Part shown: positions 15,974 through 24,737 of the stretch, in pieces
Layout: each line of letters begins with the position of its first letter
Position numbering within the stretch: the stretch's first letter is position 1
NCBI GenBank assembly: GCA_048498035.1
Contig: JBEHYT010000015.1
Coordinates: 1-64,000, forward strand
DNA from: CADEDV01 sp048498035
GTDB lineage: Bacteria > Bacteroidota > Bacteroidia > Chitinophagales > Chitinophagaceae
Reading direction: 5' to 3'
Length of the DNA stretch: 64,000 bases
Program-made: the position numbers and the translations under genes
Notes under the pieces: generated by a model
The model's input: only the letters and a program-made list of their open reading frames with translations
The model's database searches: none
What the model was told of the DNA's origin: nothing

Positions 15974-17476
15974 ATGAAGCGCATTTTTCAAATCTCTGTG
16001 TTGGCATTCATAGTAATGCTGGGCAGTACCTGGGGCAACAGGACTATGGCTCAGTCGGCCCCGGATGGCGAGGTTTCTTATCAAACCTTCTACGATGATT
16101 TGAGCCCTTATGGTCGATGGCTGGATAACCCCGATTATGGTTATGTCTGGGTGCCCAACGTTGACCATGATTTCAGGCCTTACGGCACAAATGGTCACTG
16201 GGTATATACCGATGACTATGAGTGGATGTGGGTGTCTGATTATGATTGGGGATGGGCGCCGTTTCACTACGGTCGCTGGTATTATGATAATTTTTATGGC
16301 TGGGTATGGGTGCCGGGATATGAATGGTCTCCTGCCTGGGTAGCCTGGAGGGATGGCGGCGACTATTACGGATGGGCGCCGATACAGCCTGGCTTCGGTA
16401 TAAGCGTCAACATCTCGTTGGGTGGATATAATCCTCCTTATGATTACTGGTGCTTTACGCCGCGGAGGTACATAACCGATTATCGCGTGTACAACTATTG
16501 TGTTCCCCGTCGTAATAATATCACCATTATTAACCAGACTACGATCATCAATAACTATCGCTACAGTAATAATGTGTTCCGCTCCGGTGGTCCGCGCAGA
16601 GGCGATGTTGAGGTTTATACAGGTCGTGTAACGCCGGTTCGTTTCCGCAGCAGCAATGCTCCTGGCAGGTCTGTATTTGATCGCAACGAAGTGAGGATGT
16701 ATCGTCCGAATGTGAGCCGCAACGAAGACCGCGGACGGGTGGCACCGCGCCAGGTAAGTGTGTTTGAACGCCATGATAATGGCCGTGGTGACAATGCCTT
16801 CCGTGGCAACCGTGATGGCAGAAGCAGGGGTGCGAATGACCAGGGTCGTCGCGTTGATAACGGAGATCGTAGCGGTAATGTATTTGGGAATCGTGGAAAT
16901 AACCGCTCCGATAATCCGGGTAGAGTAAATACGGATAATCGCGGAAATGACAACCGTGGCAATGATAATCGTGGAAACGATAACCGTGGCAATCGCAGGT
17001 CTGTGTTTGATCGATCTGCAGGACGCCCGGATGCAACGACCAACAACCCGGCTACAACGCCTTCTGATAATGGCAGGAATAATGGCGGACGAAGTGTGTT
17101 TGGAAATCGCAACAACAGTTCATCCGGAGCAGGTGCTGATGATGGACGGGTATTCCGTGGCCGCGATCAGTCTCGCCAGAATACGCCATCGGTAGATCGA
17201 GGAAATACGCCGCCAACGAGCAGGCCGGTGAATACGCCCCGGAGTCAGCCATCTTCGCAGCCGCGTACTGAGCAGCCGAGGGTGTTTACTCCGCGCAGCC
17301 AGCCATCTTCGCAGCCGCGTATGGAGCAGCCGAGAGCACCTCGCAGCCAGCCTTCTTCACAGCCGCGTTCAGAGCAGCCAAGAGTATTTGAGCGTCGGGA
17401 TAATAATAGCAGTGGAGGTGGCCGCCAGTCTGGAAACAGCAGTGGTGGAGGTCATGGCAGATTTGGACGGGGTTAG
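15974..17476 (+). CDS. DUF6600 / YXWGXW-repeat protein with basic low-complexity tail
   Basis: A 500-residue secreted protein. The signal peptide at about 1-27 ends in RTMAQSA. Next is a Trp/Tyr/Gly-rich domain (about 35-150) with repeated modules such as YGRWLDNPDYGYVWVP, WGWAPFHYGRWYY, YGWVWVPGYEWSPAW and YYGWAPI, typical of DUF6600. From about 230 the chain is Arg/Asn/Asp/Gly-rich, with four NRGND/NRGNR units encoded at 16939-16998. Its tail has three direct repeats of SQPSSQPR-x-EQPR (17247-17385). The basic tail suggests binding to polyanions at the cell surface (inference). The gene is flanked by a clean terminator. Confidence 0.82.
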   Translation: MKRIFQISVLAFIVMLGSTWGNRTMAQSAPDGEVSYQTFYDDLSPYGRWLDNPDYGYVWVPNVDHDFRPYGTNGHWVYTDDYEWMWVSDYDWGWAPFHYGRWYYDNFYGWVWVPGYEWSPAWVAWRDGGDYYGWAPIQPGFGISVNISLGGYNPPYDYWCFTPRRYITDYRVYNYCVPRRNNITIINQTTIINNYRYSNNVFRSGGPRRGDVEVYTGRVTPVRFRSSNAPGRSVFDRNEVRMYRPNVSRNEDRGRVAPRQVSVFERHDNGRGDNAFRGNRDGRSRGANDQGRRVDNGDRSGNVFGNRGNNRSDNPGRVNTDNRGNDNRGNDNRGNDNRGNRRSVFDRSAGRPDATTNNPATTPSDNGRNNGGRSVFGNRNNSSSGAGADDGRVFRGRDQSRQNTPSVDRGNTPPTSRPVNTPRSQPSSQPRTEQPRVFTPRSQPSSQPRMEQPRAPRSQPSSQPRSEQPRVFERRDNNSSGGGRQSGNSSGGGHGRFGRG

Positions 17477-17501
17477 TCATTTTATATAAATCATATTTAA
17501 G

Positions 17502-17536
17502 AGGGAATGCGCGAAAGTGCATTCCCTTTCTTTTTT
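17502..17536 (+). terminator. Intrinsic terminator after the DUF6600 gene
   Basis: An 11-bp stem (agggaatgcgc / gtgcattccct) is capped by a GNRA-type gaaa loop and followed by ttctttttt. Confidence 0.85.
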
Positions 17537-17683
17537 CGTTTTAATTCCAGCTGGCGTAGGGAATGTGGGTGTTTTTTGGGGGAAAATACGATTGTATTGC
17601 GGGGCATCTTCCGTTTCAGACGGCGGGAATCTATTTTTTTATTGAAAAAAACGACTGCTAAAAAATTAAAATAGTAGTTTGGA

Positions 17684-19114
17684 ATGATCCCGAAAAACCG
17701 AACCGCTATGGAACTACTGCAACGGCTGCATACATTTATTGCACCCGAAACCCACCTTTTTCCGCGCAAAAGCCCGGGCCGCAGGCCGGGCGATTTTATC
17801 CGCCAGGTAAAAGAGATTGGAATAGATCCCCACCTGGGCGATTATGAACGGAGAAAGCTCGGAATTTTTAACCTGCTTAATTTTTTCCAATTACTTACCG
17901 GGCTCATCCTCCCGCTTAGTGGCTTTTTCCTTGTAAATAAGATGCCGTGGTCTGCATGGATCATGAGCGCCATCCCCGCGCTTGTTAGCCTGGGAACACT
18001 TTATCTCAATTCCCGTAAACTGCACCAGGCAGCACAATTCTTTTATTTCCTGGTTTGTCCCATTTTTACAAGCATCGTGTATCTCAATGGTTTTAATCTT
18101 GGAGTCGAAATGTCTTTTGTGATGTATGGGATACTTTCTGTGTTTTTCCTGCAGGATATTGGCTACATGGCTTTTTCCGTGGGTCTTTCCATGATCAGTT
18201 ATTTTGTACTTGCGGTTGTATTGAAAGAATATCATTACCAGTTGCGCAGCATCAATGCCTATGTGTATGTGGTTAACCAGGCCATTGCCATTGGTTATGT
18301 TTTTTATGGATTGTACCTTGTTAAAACGGAGAACAGCGGTTACCAGGCCAGTATTATACGGCAGCAGGAAGAATTGAAAATGCAGGCGGCGCGACTGGAG
18401 CAGCAGGCGGGAGAGTTGGCAGAATTAAACCAGTTGAATAATAAACTTTTTTCGGTAATTGCTCACGATCTTAAATCGCCGATGTATGCGCTGCGGAATT
18501 TTTTTGTGAATGCGCGGGAACTAAATCTTCCTGCAAAAGAAATCCGCGGTATGTTGCCTGAGGTGATCAATGATCTCAATTATACAACCGGGCTTATGGA
18601 TAACCTGCTGCAGTGGGCCAAGAGCCAGCTTCAAATGGACGCTGTAAGGCCGTCTTTATTGGATCTAAACAAACTGGTAACTGACAACATCAACCTGTTG
18701 CGTATCCAGGCCGACGCAAAAAATATCCGGTTGGAGCGGGACACGCCCGAACCTGTAACAGCCTGGGCGGACCGGGACATGATCAACCTGGTGGTACGAA
18801 ACCTGCTCTCAAATGCGATAAAATTTTCGGCTCCCGGTGATGTAATAGTTATTGGAATGCAGGCCACAGGGTCGTTGGCTGAATTGTATGTAAAAGATAA
18901 TGGACGCGGAATTTCAGCTGAAAACCTGCGAAAGATTCAACAATCTGTATTTTATACTACGAATGGAACTGCAAAAGAATCAGGTACAGGCCTGGGGCTG
19001 ATGCTCTGCCGTGAATTTTTGAATAGAAATGAAGGACGTATGATGATCGAAAGTGAGCCAGGAGTGGGAAGTACATTCTCTTTTTGTCTGCCAATGACAG
19101 AACGTTCAACATGA
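17684..19114 (+). CDS. Membrane histidine kinase, orphan
   Basis: A 476-residue sensor kinase. The N-terminal part has about six membrane helices between residues 60 and 215. A coiled-coil signalling helix (QQEELKMQAARLEQQAGELAELNQ) leads into the HisKA domain, with the phospho-acceptor His in SVIAHDLKSPM at about 261. The ATPase domain has the N box VVRNLLSNAIKFS, G1 VKDNGRGIS and G2 GTGLGLMLCREFL. No response regulator is adjacent, so its partner is elsewhere. The external sensor part is minimal, suggesting membrane or intramembrane sensing (inference). An in-frame ATG at 17708 is an alternative start. Confidence 0.9.
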   Translation: MIPKNRTAMELLQRLHTFIAPETHLFPRKSPGRRPGDFIRQVKEIGIDPHLGDYERRKLGIFNLLNFFQLLTGLILPLSGFFLVNKMPWSAWIMSAIPALVSLGTLYLNSRKLHQAAQFFYFLVCPIFTSIVYLNGFNLGVEMSFVMYGILSVFFLQDIGYMAFSVGLSMISYFVLAVVLKEYHYQLRSINAYVYVVNQAIAIGYVFYGLYLVKTENSGYQASIIRQQEELKMQAARLEQQAGELAELNQLNNKLFSVIAHDLKSPMYALRNFFVNARELNLPAKEIRGMLPEVINDLNYTTGLMDNLLQWAKSQLQMDAVRPSLLDLNKLVTDNINLLRIQADAKNIRLERDTPEPVTAWADRDMINLVVRNLLSNAIKFSAPGDVIVIGMQATGSLAELYVKDNGRGISAENLRKIQQSVFYTTNGTAKESGTGLGLMLCREFLNRNEGRMMIESEPGVGSTFSFCLPMTERST

Positions 19115-19122
19115 AAACTGTA

Positions 19123-20079
19123 TCAGTTCCTGAATTCCTGGCTGATCATCAATCCATAAAAACCGCCGTCCAGCACACCGATACCCAACCTGCCAAAGGA
19201 GGGATTCATAATATTGGCGCGGTGCCCCGGTGATAACATCAGGTTTTTATGCGCAATGTCCAGCGTTTGAGCGAGGGCCAGGTTTTCGCCAGCGGTTCTA
19301 AATTTAATTTTCGCTTCATCCATCCTGTCAAAGGGGTCTTTGCCTTCCGGGGTTTTATGCGCGAAGTATCCGCGTGCGAACATATCTTTTGAGTGGGCTC
19401 TTGCAATTGCAGTAAGTGCAGGATCGGCTACTACCGGCGGCAAACCTTCCTTGGCACGCTCCTGGTTTACCAGCCGCAGCATTTTTGCTTCAAGGTCTGG
19501 CCGGCCTGCCGGATGTTGTTCCGTAAAGGGAAGTTCTACAAACTCAGGTCCAACATTTTCCTGGCCCGATAAACTTGCCATTGTTTGCCGGATCGCGGCA
19601 TCAAAAATCGGGGCCATTTTCTTATTGGCCCATTCTGACTGAATGCCCAGTTCCGATGCAAAACGGCTGGTACGTGTTTCGCGAATTACAGAATCTTTCC
19701 AGGGAAGTGCAAGCAGGAGGGCGGCAATAAAAACTGCGAAGATCAGACCATTCACCAGGCCGGGAATGAGTCCAAGCCACCGGTTCACCGAACTGCGGGC
19801 AACCTGTTGCGGAATGGCCCTGTAGATAAAACGTGCGATCAGCCAGCAAAAAAGACGGATTAGTAATGTTGCAGACAGAAACGCGACCGGCAACAACCAA
19901 ACATCCAGGTCAAACCAATTGGAAAGAACATCGGCGGCCAGGGGATAAAGGAGATATCCCAAGACAAAACTGGCGGCCCAGGCCAGCAAATCCATCGATC
20001 CCAGGATAAATCCACGGTGCCATCCCAGGAAGGCGCAAAGCGCCAATACACCTAATAAAAGTAAATCCACCCAGTTCAT
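19123..20079 (-). CDS. CvpA-like membrane protein fused to a CAP/SCP domain
   Basis: A 318-residue two-part protein. Residues 1-150 have four membrane helices of the CvpA (colicin V production) type: VDLLLLGVLALCAFLGWHRG with the family GxxRG-like turn, then RSSVNRWLGLIPGLVNG. The remainder is an extracytoplasmic CAP/SCP-PR1 domain, LVNQERAKEGLPPVVADPAL ... ARAHSKDMFARGYFAHKTPEG ... AGENLA ... SPGHRANIMNPSFGRLGIG, containing the two conserved His and the GEN motif. CAP domains are often sterol-, lipid- or peptide-binding or proteolytic; the role here is unknown. The stop lies nine bases from the stop of the histidine kinase on the other strand. Confidence 0.88.
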   Translation of the reverse strand: MNWVDLLLLGVLALCAFLGWHRGFILGSMDLLAWAASFVLGYLLYPLAADVLSNWFDLDVWLLPVAFLSATLLIRLFCWLIARFIYRAIPQQVARSSVNRWLGLIPGLVNGLIFAVFIAALLLALPWKDSVIRETRTSRFASELGIQSEWANKKMAPIFDAAIRQTMASLSGQENVGPEFVELPFTEQHPAGRPDLEAKMLRLVNQERAKEGLPPVVADPALTAIARAHSKDMFARGYFAHKTPEGKDPFDRMDEAKIKFRTAGENLALAQTLDIAHKNLMLSPGHRANIMNPSFGRLGIGVLDGGFYGLMISQEFRN

Positions 20080-20221
20080 CCACGCTTTTTTTTAAGAACA
20101 CAAATTATATGCCTGTAACCACACAGAATGTCTCCTATTAAAAGAACAAAATGAGGCCCGGAAAATTGCATGAGAAGATGTTAAAGCTCAGCGCTTTTCA
20201 ATGAAATTAACATTCAGATGA

Positions 20222-21130
20222 TCAGGAAATTACGGTTGTGATGATATAATACCACAGGGTAGTGGTCAGAAAGCCCAGTACAATCCCGATCCCGATGATC
20301 AGGCTGCAAAGTTTTGGGCGCAGGTTAAATTGTTCAGCAACAATGCCGGCAGACACGAGGGTGGGCATGGCGGCTTCAAAAACGGTTACCTGCGCGGTTG
20401 TCCCTGTTCCACCGCAAATCAACACAAGTAATAATACAAGGGTGGGTGCCAGGATCAGTTTATAAATAATCGCCGCCGATACAAGTCCGGCTTGTTCTTT
20501 ACCGCCTTTAAATTGCAATTGAAGACCAATTGAAAAAAGTGCCAGCGGTCCCACCGTGCTGGCAAGCCGGTCGAATAAAGCATCGAGATAGCTGATGTCG
20601 GCAAGCCGTGGCAGCAGTAGCGCTGCAATGCAGGCCAGGAAAGGAACGAAGCGAATCAGGCGTTTGAAAATTGCGGCTGCATTTAACTGGTGTTGGTCGG
20701 ACGAATTCATAGCGACGATAATTCCTGCCGTGGACAGCAGGATAAACGTTACCTGGTCGCAAAGGATTGCCGTTCCGATGTATTGTTCTCCAAACCATGC
20801 GGCCACCAGTGGAAAGCCAATGAAGGATGTATTGGAAAGGCCACTCATGAGTTTGAGTCCGCCTTCCGTGGTTCGGTCCAGCCGGGTTCTGCTGGCATAC
20901 ACCCGTATATAAATCCAGCCCGCCAGCCAGATGAGGACTGGCGCTGCTACCGGCAGCAGCAGGTTTTTATCCCAATGAACATGCGGGAGGTATTTAAAGG
21001 AAACGGCGGGAAGCGCAAAATAGATGATCCAGGCATTGATACCCTTATGCGCATCTGCGGGAAGCAGCTTGCTCTGTCTTAACAGCATGCCGCCGAGAAT
21101 ACATACCGCGATGAGGATAAATGGGACCAT
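20222..21130 (-). CDS. AEC (auxin efflux carrier) family transporter
   Basis: A 302-residue inner-membrane carrier with about ten helices in two inverted halves. It begins MVPFILIAVCILGGMLLRQSK and contains LMSGLSNTSFIGFPLVAAWFG, the conserved AEC signature around Asn-Thr-x-Phe-x-Gly-x-Pro. The second half carries FEAAMPTLVSAGIVAEQFNL, the usual broken-helix region. Family members export organic acids such as malate or malonate; the substrate here cannot be read from sequence. It is flanked by same-strand genes with gaps over 100 bases. Confidence 0.9.
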   Translation of the reverse strand: MVPFILIAVCILGGMLLRQSKLLPADAHKGINAWIIYFALPAVSFKYLPHVHWDKNLLLPVAAPVLIWLAGWIYIRVYASRTRLDRTTEGGLKLMSGLSNTSFIGFPLVAAWFGEQYIGTAILCDQVTFILLSTAGIIVAMNSSDQHQLNAAAIFKRLIRFVPFLACIAALLLPRLADISYLDALFDRLASTVGPLALFSIGLQLQFKGGKEQAGLVSAAIIYKLILAPTLVLLLVLICGGTGTTAQVTVFEAAMPTLVSAGIVAEQFNLRPKLCSLIIGIGIVLGFLTTTLWYYIITTVIS

Positions 21131-21218
21131 GTTAAAAATGGAAAAGTAAAACGTAAATTCTGAAAAATAAAGCCTGAAGTTTCCAGGTGGTACTCACTTT
21201 CGCTGCCTGGATGGGTAT

Positions 21219-21254
21219 AAAAAAAGCCGGTGCTACTATTGACCGGCTTTTTCT
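21219..21254 (-). terminator. Intrinsic terminator after gcvP
   Basis: The stem aaaaagccggt / accggctttt surrounds a short loop. It lies just past the gcvP stop on the minus strand, with an U-rich tract (complement of aaaaaa) on the exit side. Confidence 0.8.
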
Positions 21255-21258
21255 TTAG

Positions 21259-24144
21259 TTATTCTGCGGTTGCGTAGGCCTCCGTGGGCTCGCAGGTGCA
21301 GATCAGGTTTCTGTCGCCATAGGTATTATTCACCCTGGCTACCGAAGGCCAGAACTTATTTTGTGTAATGTAATATAATGGGAAAACAGCTTGTTGCCGA
21401 CTATAAGCATGAGCCCATTCATCAGCGGTAGCAACGGCCTGGGTATGCGGCGCATTTTTCAATACATTATCTTTTTTGTCTGCAGTACCAGTTTCTATGG
21501 CGCGTATTTCTTCCCGTATAGACAGCATCGCGTGGCAGAAGCGATCCAGTTCTGCTTTGTCTTCACTTTCCGTTGGTTCAATCATGATTGTTCCGGGAAC
21601 GGGAAAGCTCATGGTAGGTGCGTGAAAGCCGTAGTCCATCAGCCGTTTAGCAACGTCTTCGGCTTCTATTTCAGCTGATTTTTTAAATGGCCGCAGGTCT
21701 ACAATGAATTCATGCGCGCAGGTTCCGTTAGTACCAAGATATAGTACGTCATAGGCGCCGGTTAGTTTGCTACGCATATAATTTGCATTCAGGATAGCAT
21801 ATTCTGAAGCCTTTTTCACTCCTTCGGCACCCAGCATGCGAATATAACCGTAGGAGATGAGCAGTATGGATGCAGATCCATAAGGCGCAGCAGAAACCGC
21901 ATTTGTATGGGGGTGTTGCGTTGCATCCTTGTTCAGTTCCACATGCCCTGGAAGGTGTTTGGCAAGATGTTGTTTTACGCAGATGGGTCCCATACCGGGG
22001 CCGCCGCCACCATGCGGGATGGCGAATGTTTTGTGCAGGTTCAGGTGACAGACGTCTGCACCAATAAGTCCGGGGGCAGTAAGTCCAACCTGCGCGTTCA
22101 TATTAGCGCCATCCATATACACCTGTCCTCCATGCTGGTGAATGATCTCTGTGATTTCTTTTACAGTTTCCTCGTATACACCGTAGGTGCTGGGATAGGT
22201 GATCATAATGCCAGCCAGTTCACTGCTATATTGCTGGGCTTTGTTCTTCAGATCTTCTACGTCGATGTATCCATTTTCCAGCGCTTTCACTACAACAACT
22301 TTCATTCCGCACATAACGGCGGAAGCAGGATTGGTGCCGTGTGCTGAAATGGGGATCAGCATTACGTTTCGCTGGTGGTTACCATTTGCGTTGTGGTAGG
22401 CTTTTATCGTTAGCAGGCCGGCATATTCTCCCTGTGCGCCGCTGTTGGGTTGCAAGCTGCAGGCATCAAATGCTGTGATTTCACAAAGATATTTACCCAA
22501 CTCGCGTACTATGTATTGATATCCTTCTGCCTGTTCTGCCGGGGCGAAGGGGTGGATACGGCTCCAGTGTGACCAGCTCAATGGTATCATTTCGGAAGCT
22601 GCATTCAGTTTCATGGTGCAACTGCCCAGGGAGATCATGGATGTGTTGAGCGAGAGATCTTTATTTTCAAGTTGTTTGATATAGCGCATCATCTGGCTTT
22701 CACTGCGGTGTGTATTAAATACGGGGTGGGTCAGGAATGCACTGGTTCTGCGGAGTGATGTTGGTATATGATATAATTCTTCATCCTGCCGGATATCAAA
22801 GGCTACAGGGTCAGTATCGTTTTCAAAGCAATTGATAAGATCATACAGATCGCTTACCAGTGTTGTTTCGTCTACTGAAATACCAATCTTATCGTTGCCG
22901 ATATACCGCAGGTTGATCTGCTGATTTTCCGCCTTCCGGCGGATGTCGGCCTGGTTGGGCACCCGTACTACAACGGTATCAAAAAACGAGCGGGCTACCA
23001 GTTCAAATCCGCGTGCTTCAAGCGCTTCGGCCACCGTTTGCGTAAGCAGGGCAATGCGTGATGCGATTTTTTTGAGTCCGTCTGGACCGTGAAATACGGC
23101 ATACATTGCCGCCATATTTGCGAGCAGGGCCTGCGCGGTACAAATATTTGAAGTGGCTTTTTCCCGTTTAATATGTTGTTCTCTTGTTTGCAGCGCCATG
23201 CGCAGCGCCCGGTTGCCCTGTGCATCCACGCTAACGCCAATGATCCTTCCCGGTATACTCCGTTTAAATTCATCCTTGGCGGCGAAGAAGGCGGCATGCG
23301 GACCGCCATAGCCCAGGGGAACGCCAAAGCGCTGGGCAGAACCGATCGCAACGTCGGCACCAAGTTCGCCGGGGCTGGTGAGCAGCGTCAGTGCCAGCAG
23401 ATCGGTGGCCATGGCCACATAGGCTCCCAAAGCCTGCACTGCGTTAATAAATTCCCGGTAATCTTCAATTCCGCCGTGATCATTTGGATATTGTACAATG
23501 GCGCCAAAAAAGCTGTTGTCAAGCGTTGCTGTCTTGTAATTGCCATATACGAGCTCTATACCTACCGGTAATGCCCGCGTGGCAAGCACATCCTTGGTTT
23601 GTGGTAAAATGGCGTCGTCTACAAAAAACTTAGGCCGGTCGATATGATCCTGTTTGTTCAGGGTGTTGAAAAACATTGTCATTGCTTCGGCGGCGGCAGT
23701 AGCCTCATCCAGGAGTGAGGCATTGGCGATCGGCAGACCGGTAAGATCACTTACCATGGTCTGGAAGTTGAGCAGGCTCTCCAGGCGACCCTGCGAGATT
23801 TCAGCCTGGTAAGGGGTGTATTGCGTATACCAGCCTGGGTTTTCAAAAATATTGCGGAGAATTACCGATGGGGTAATGGTGTCGTAATATCCCTGGCCGA
23901 TATAATTGCTAAATACTTTATTCCGAAGAGAAATCTCCTTGATATGACGCAGGTATTCATGCTCACTCATGGCGGCCGGGATGGCAAGTTCATGTTTCAT
24001 CCGGATGCCGGAGGGTACGGTTTTTTCAATCAACTTCTCAACACTCGGTTCACCAATGGCGTCCAGCATTGCGCTTGTTTCCGCGTTGTCTGGACCGATA
24101 TGCCGGGGTAAAAACTCACTGGATTGCTGCTCAAACAGGCTCAT
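21259..24144 (-). CDS. gcvP: Glycine dehydrogenase (decarboxylating), P-protein
   Basis: A 961-residue single-chain P-protein of the glycine cleavage system. It decarboxylates glycine with PLP and passes the aminomethyl group to lipoylated H-protein. The N-terminal half starts LPRHIGPDNAETSAML and contains the glycine-rich DYREFINAVQALGAYVA region. The C-terminal half has QPNSGAQGEYAGLLTI and the PLP-lysine motif NLHKTFAIPHGGGGPGMGP, with Lys near 705. Length and order match the fused eukaryote-like/proteobacterial form rather than the split P1/P2 form. gcvT and gcvH are not in the window. A TAACTTTG box lies 30 bases before the ATG. Confidence 0.97.
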   Translation of the reverse strand: MSLFEQQSSEFLPRHIGPDNAETSAMLDAIGEPSVEKLIEKTVPSGIRMKHELAIPAAMSEHEYLRHIKEISLRNKVFSNYIGQGYYDTITPSVILRNIFENPGWYTQYTPYQAEISQGRLESLLNFQTMVSDLTGLPIANASLLDEATAAAEAMTMFFNTLNKQDHIDRPKFFVDDAILPQTKDVLATRALPVGIELVYGNYKTATLDNSFFGAIVQYPNDHGGIEDYREFINAVQALGAYVAMATDLLALTLLTSPGELGADVAIGSAQRFGVPLGYGGPHAAFFAAKDEFKRSIPGRIIGVSVDAQGNRALRMALQTREQHIKREKATSNICTAQALLANMAAMYAVFHGPDGLKKIASRIALLTQTVAEALEARGFELVARSFFDTVVVRVPNQADIRRKAENQQINLRYIGNDKIGISVDETTLVSDLYDLINCFENDTDPVAFDIRQDEELYHIPTSLRRTSAFLTHPVFNTHRSESQMMRYIKQLENKDLSLNTSMISLGSCTMKLNAASEMIPLSWSHWSRIHPFAPAEQAEGYQYIVRELGKYLCEITAFDACSLQPNSGAQGEYAGLLTIKAYHNANGNHQRNVMLIPISAHGTNPASAVMCGMKVVVVKALENGYIDVEDLKNKAQQYSSELAGIMITYPSTYGVYEETVKEITEIIHQHGGQVYMDGANMNAQVGLTAPGLIGADVCHLNLHKTFAIPHGGGGPGMGPICVKQHLAKHLPGHVELNKDATQHPHTNAVSAAPYGSASILLISYGYIRMLGAEGVKKASEYAILNANYMRSKLTGAYDVLYLGTNGTCAHEFIVDLRPFKKSAEIEAEDVAKRLMDYGFHAPTMSFPVPGTIMIEPTESEDKAELDRFCHAMLSIREEIRAIETGTADKKDNVLKNAPHTQAVATADEWAHAYSRQQAVFPLYYITQNKFWPSVARVNNTYGDRNLICTCEPTEAYATAE

Positions 24145-24174
24145 AATAAAAGATGCTTATGGTCAAAGAATGCG

Positions 24175-24182
24175 CAAAGTTA
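24175..24182 (-). promoter_or_regulatory. Promoter -7 box TAACTTTG for gcvP
   Basis: A perfect TAnnTTTG box on the minus strand, 30 bases before the gcvP ATG. A short leader of roughly 25 bases is expected. No strong upstream TTG is seen at the usual spacing. No glycine-riboswitch-like structure could fit in such a leader. Confidence 0.55.
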
Positions 24183-24254
24183 GCACAGCCGGGCCAGAAA
24201 AAAAGAGCCTGTGCAGAGGCTGGGGATAAGGCGTTAAATCTGTTTCTTTGTGGT

Positions 24255-24737
24255 ATGGACGACCGTCTTTTGCAAAATTGGGAGAAGAAGTCGGGCGAGC
24301 GGCAAAAGCTGTATCGCCAGTACCTGCAACGGGCCTCAAAAAACGAGGTTTTGCGTCGTTTGCCAGACTTGCACGAGGAGGCATTCAGCAAGGTGGATTG
24401 CCTTCAATGTGCCAACTGCTGCAAAACGTATTCCCCACGGTTTAAAACGCCTGATGTAAAACGCATTGCCAAACATCTCCGCATGAAAGAAGGCGTCTTT
24501 ATTGAAACGTATTTGCGGGTAGATGAAGAGGGGGATTTTGTTGTAAAAAGCAGTCCCTGCCCGTTTTTGGGCGCAGATAATCATTGTTCTATTTACGAAG
24601 AAAGACCGTCTGACTGTCGCCGCTTTCCCTATACGGATGAAGATGTTTTTATCAAACGCCAGGCGCTGACGCTGAAGAATTCGTCGTTTTGTCCCATTAC
24701 TTATTATGTGCTTGAAAAACTGATGGCCGCCCGTTAG
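24255..24737 (+). CDS. YkgJ-like zinc/iron-chelating domain protein
   Basis: A 160-residue protein of the YkgJ/CxxCxxCC (UPF0153) family. The metal-cluster cysteines are plain: CLQCANCC at about residues 54-61, CPFLGADNHCSIYEERPSDCRRFP further on and one more Cys in SSFCPI near the C-terminus. Family members bind Zn or Fe-S; a specific reaction is not known. The frame is open to 24153, but the ATG at 24255 fits family length and is preceded by tttctttg, a near -7 box. The stop overlaps by four bases with the convergent metallo-hydrolase gene. Confidence 0.85.
   Translation: MDDRLLQNWEKKSGERQKLYRQYLQRASKNEVLRRLPDLHEEAFSKVDCLQCANCCKTYSPRFKTPDVKRIAKHLRMKEGVFIETYLRVDEEGDFVVKSSPCPFLGADNHCSIYEERPSDCRRFPYTDEDVFIKRQALTLKNSSFCPITYYVLEKLMAAR

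Noticed and set aside
16939..16998. Short tandem DNA repeat resembling a minisatellite or CRISPR
   Set aside because: It is in frame and encodes the NRGND units of the DUF6600 protein.
16548..17115. Antisense open frames of 160-plus codons over the DUF6600 gene
   Set aside because: They arise from the biased low-complexity composition; their translations (His/Cys- or Arg/Ser/Leu-rich) look random and the sense protein has a clear family.
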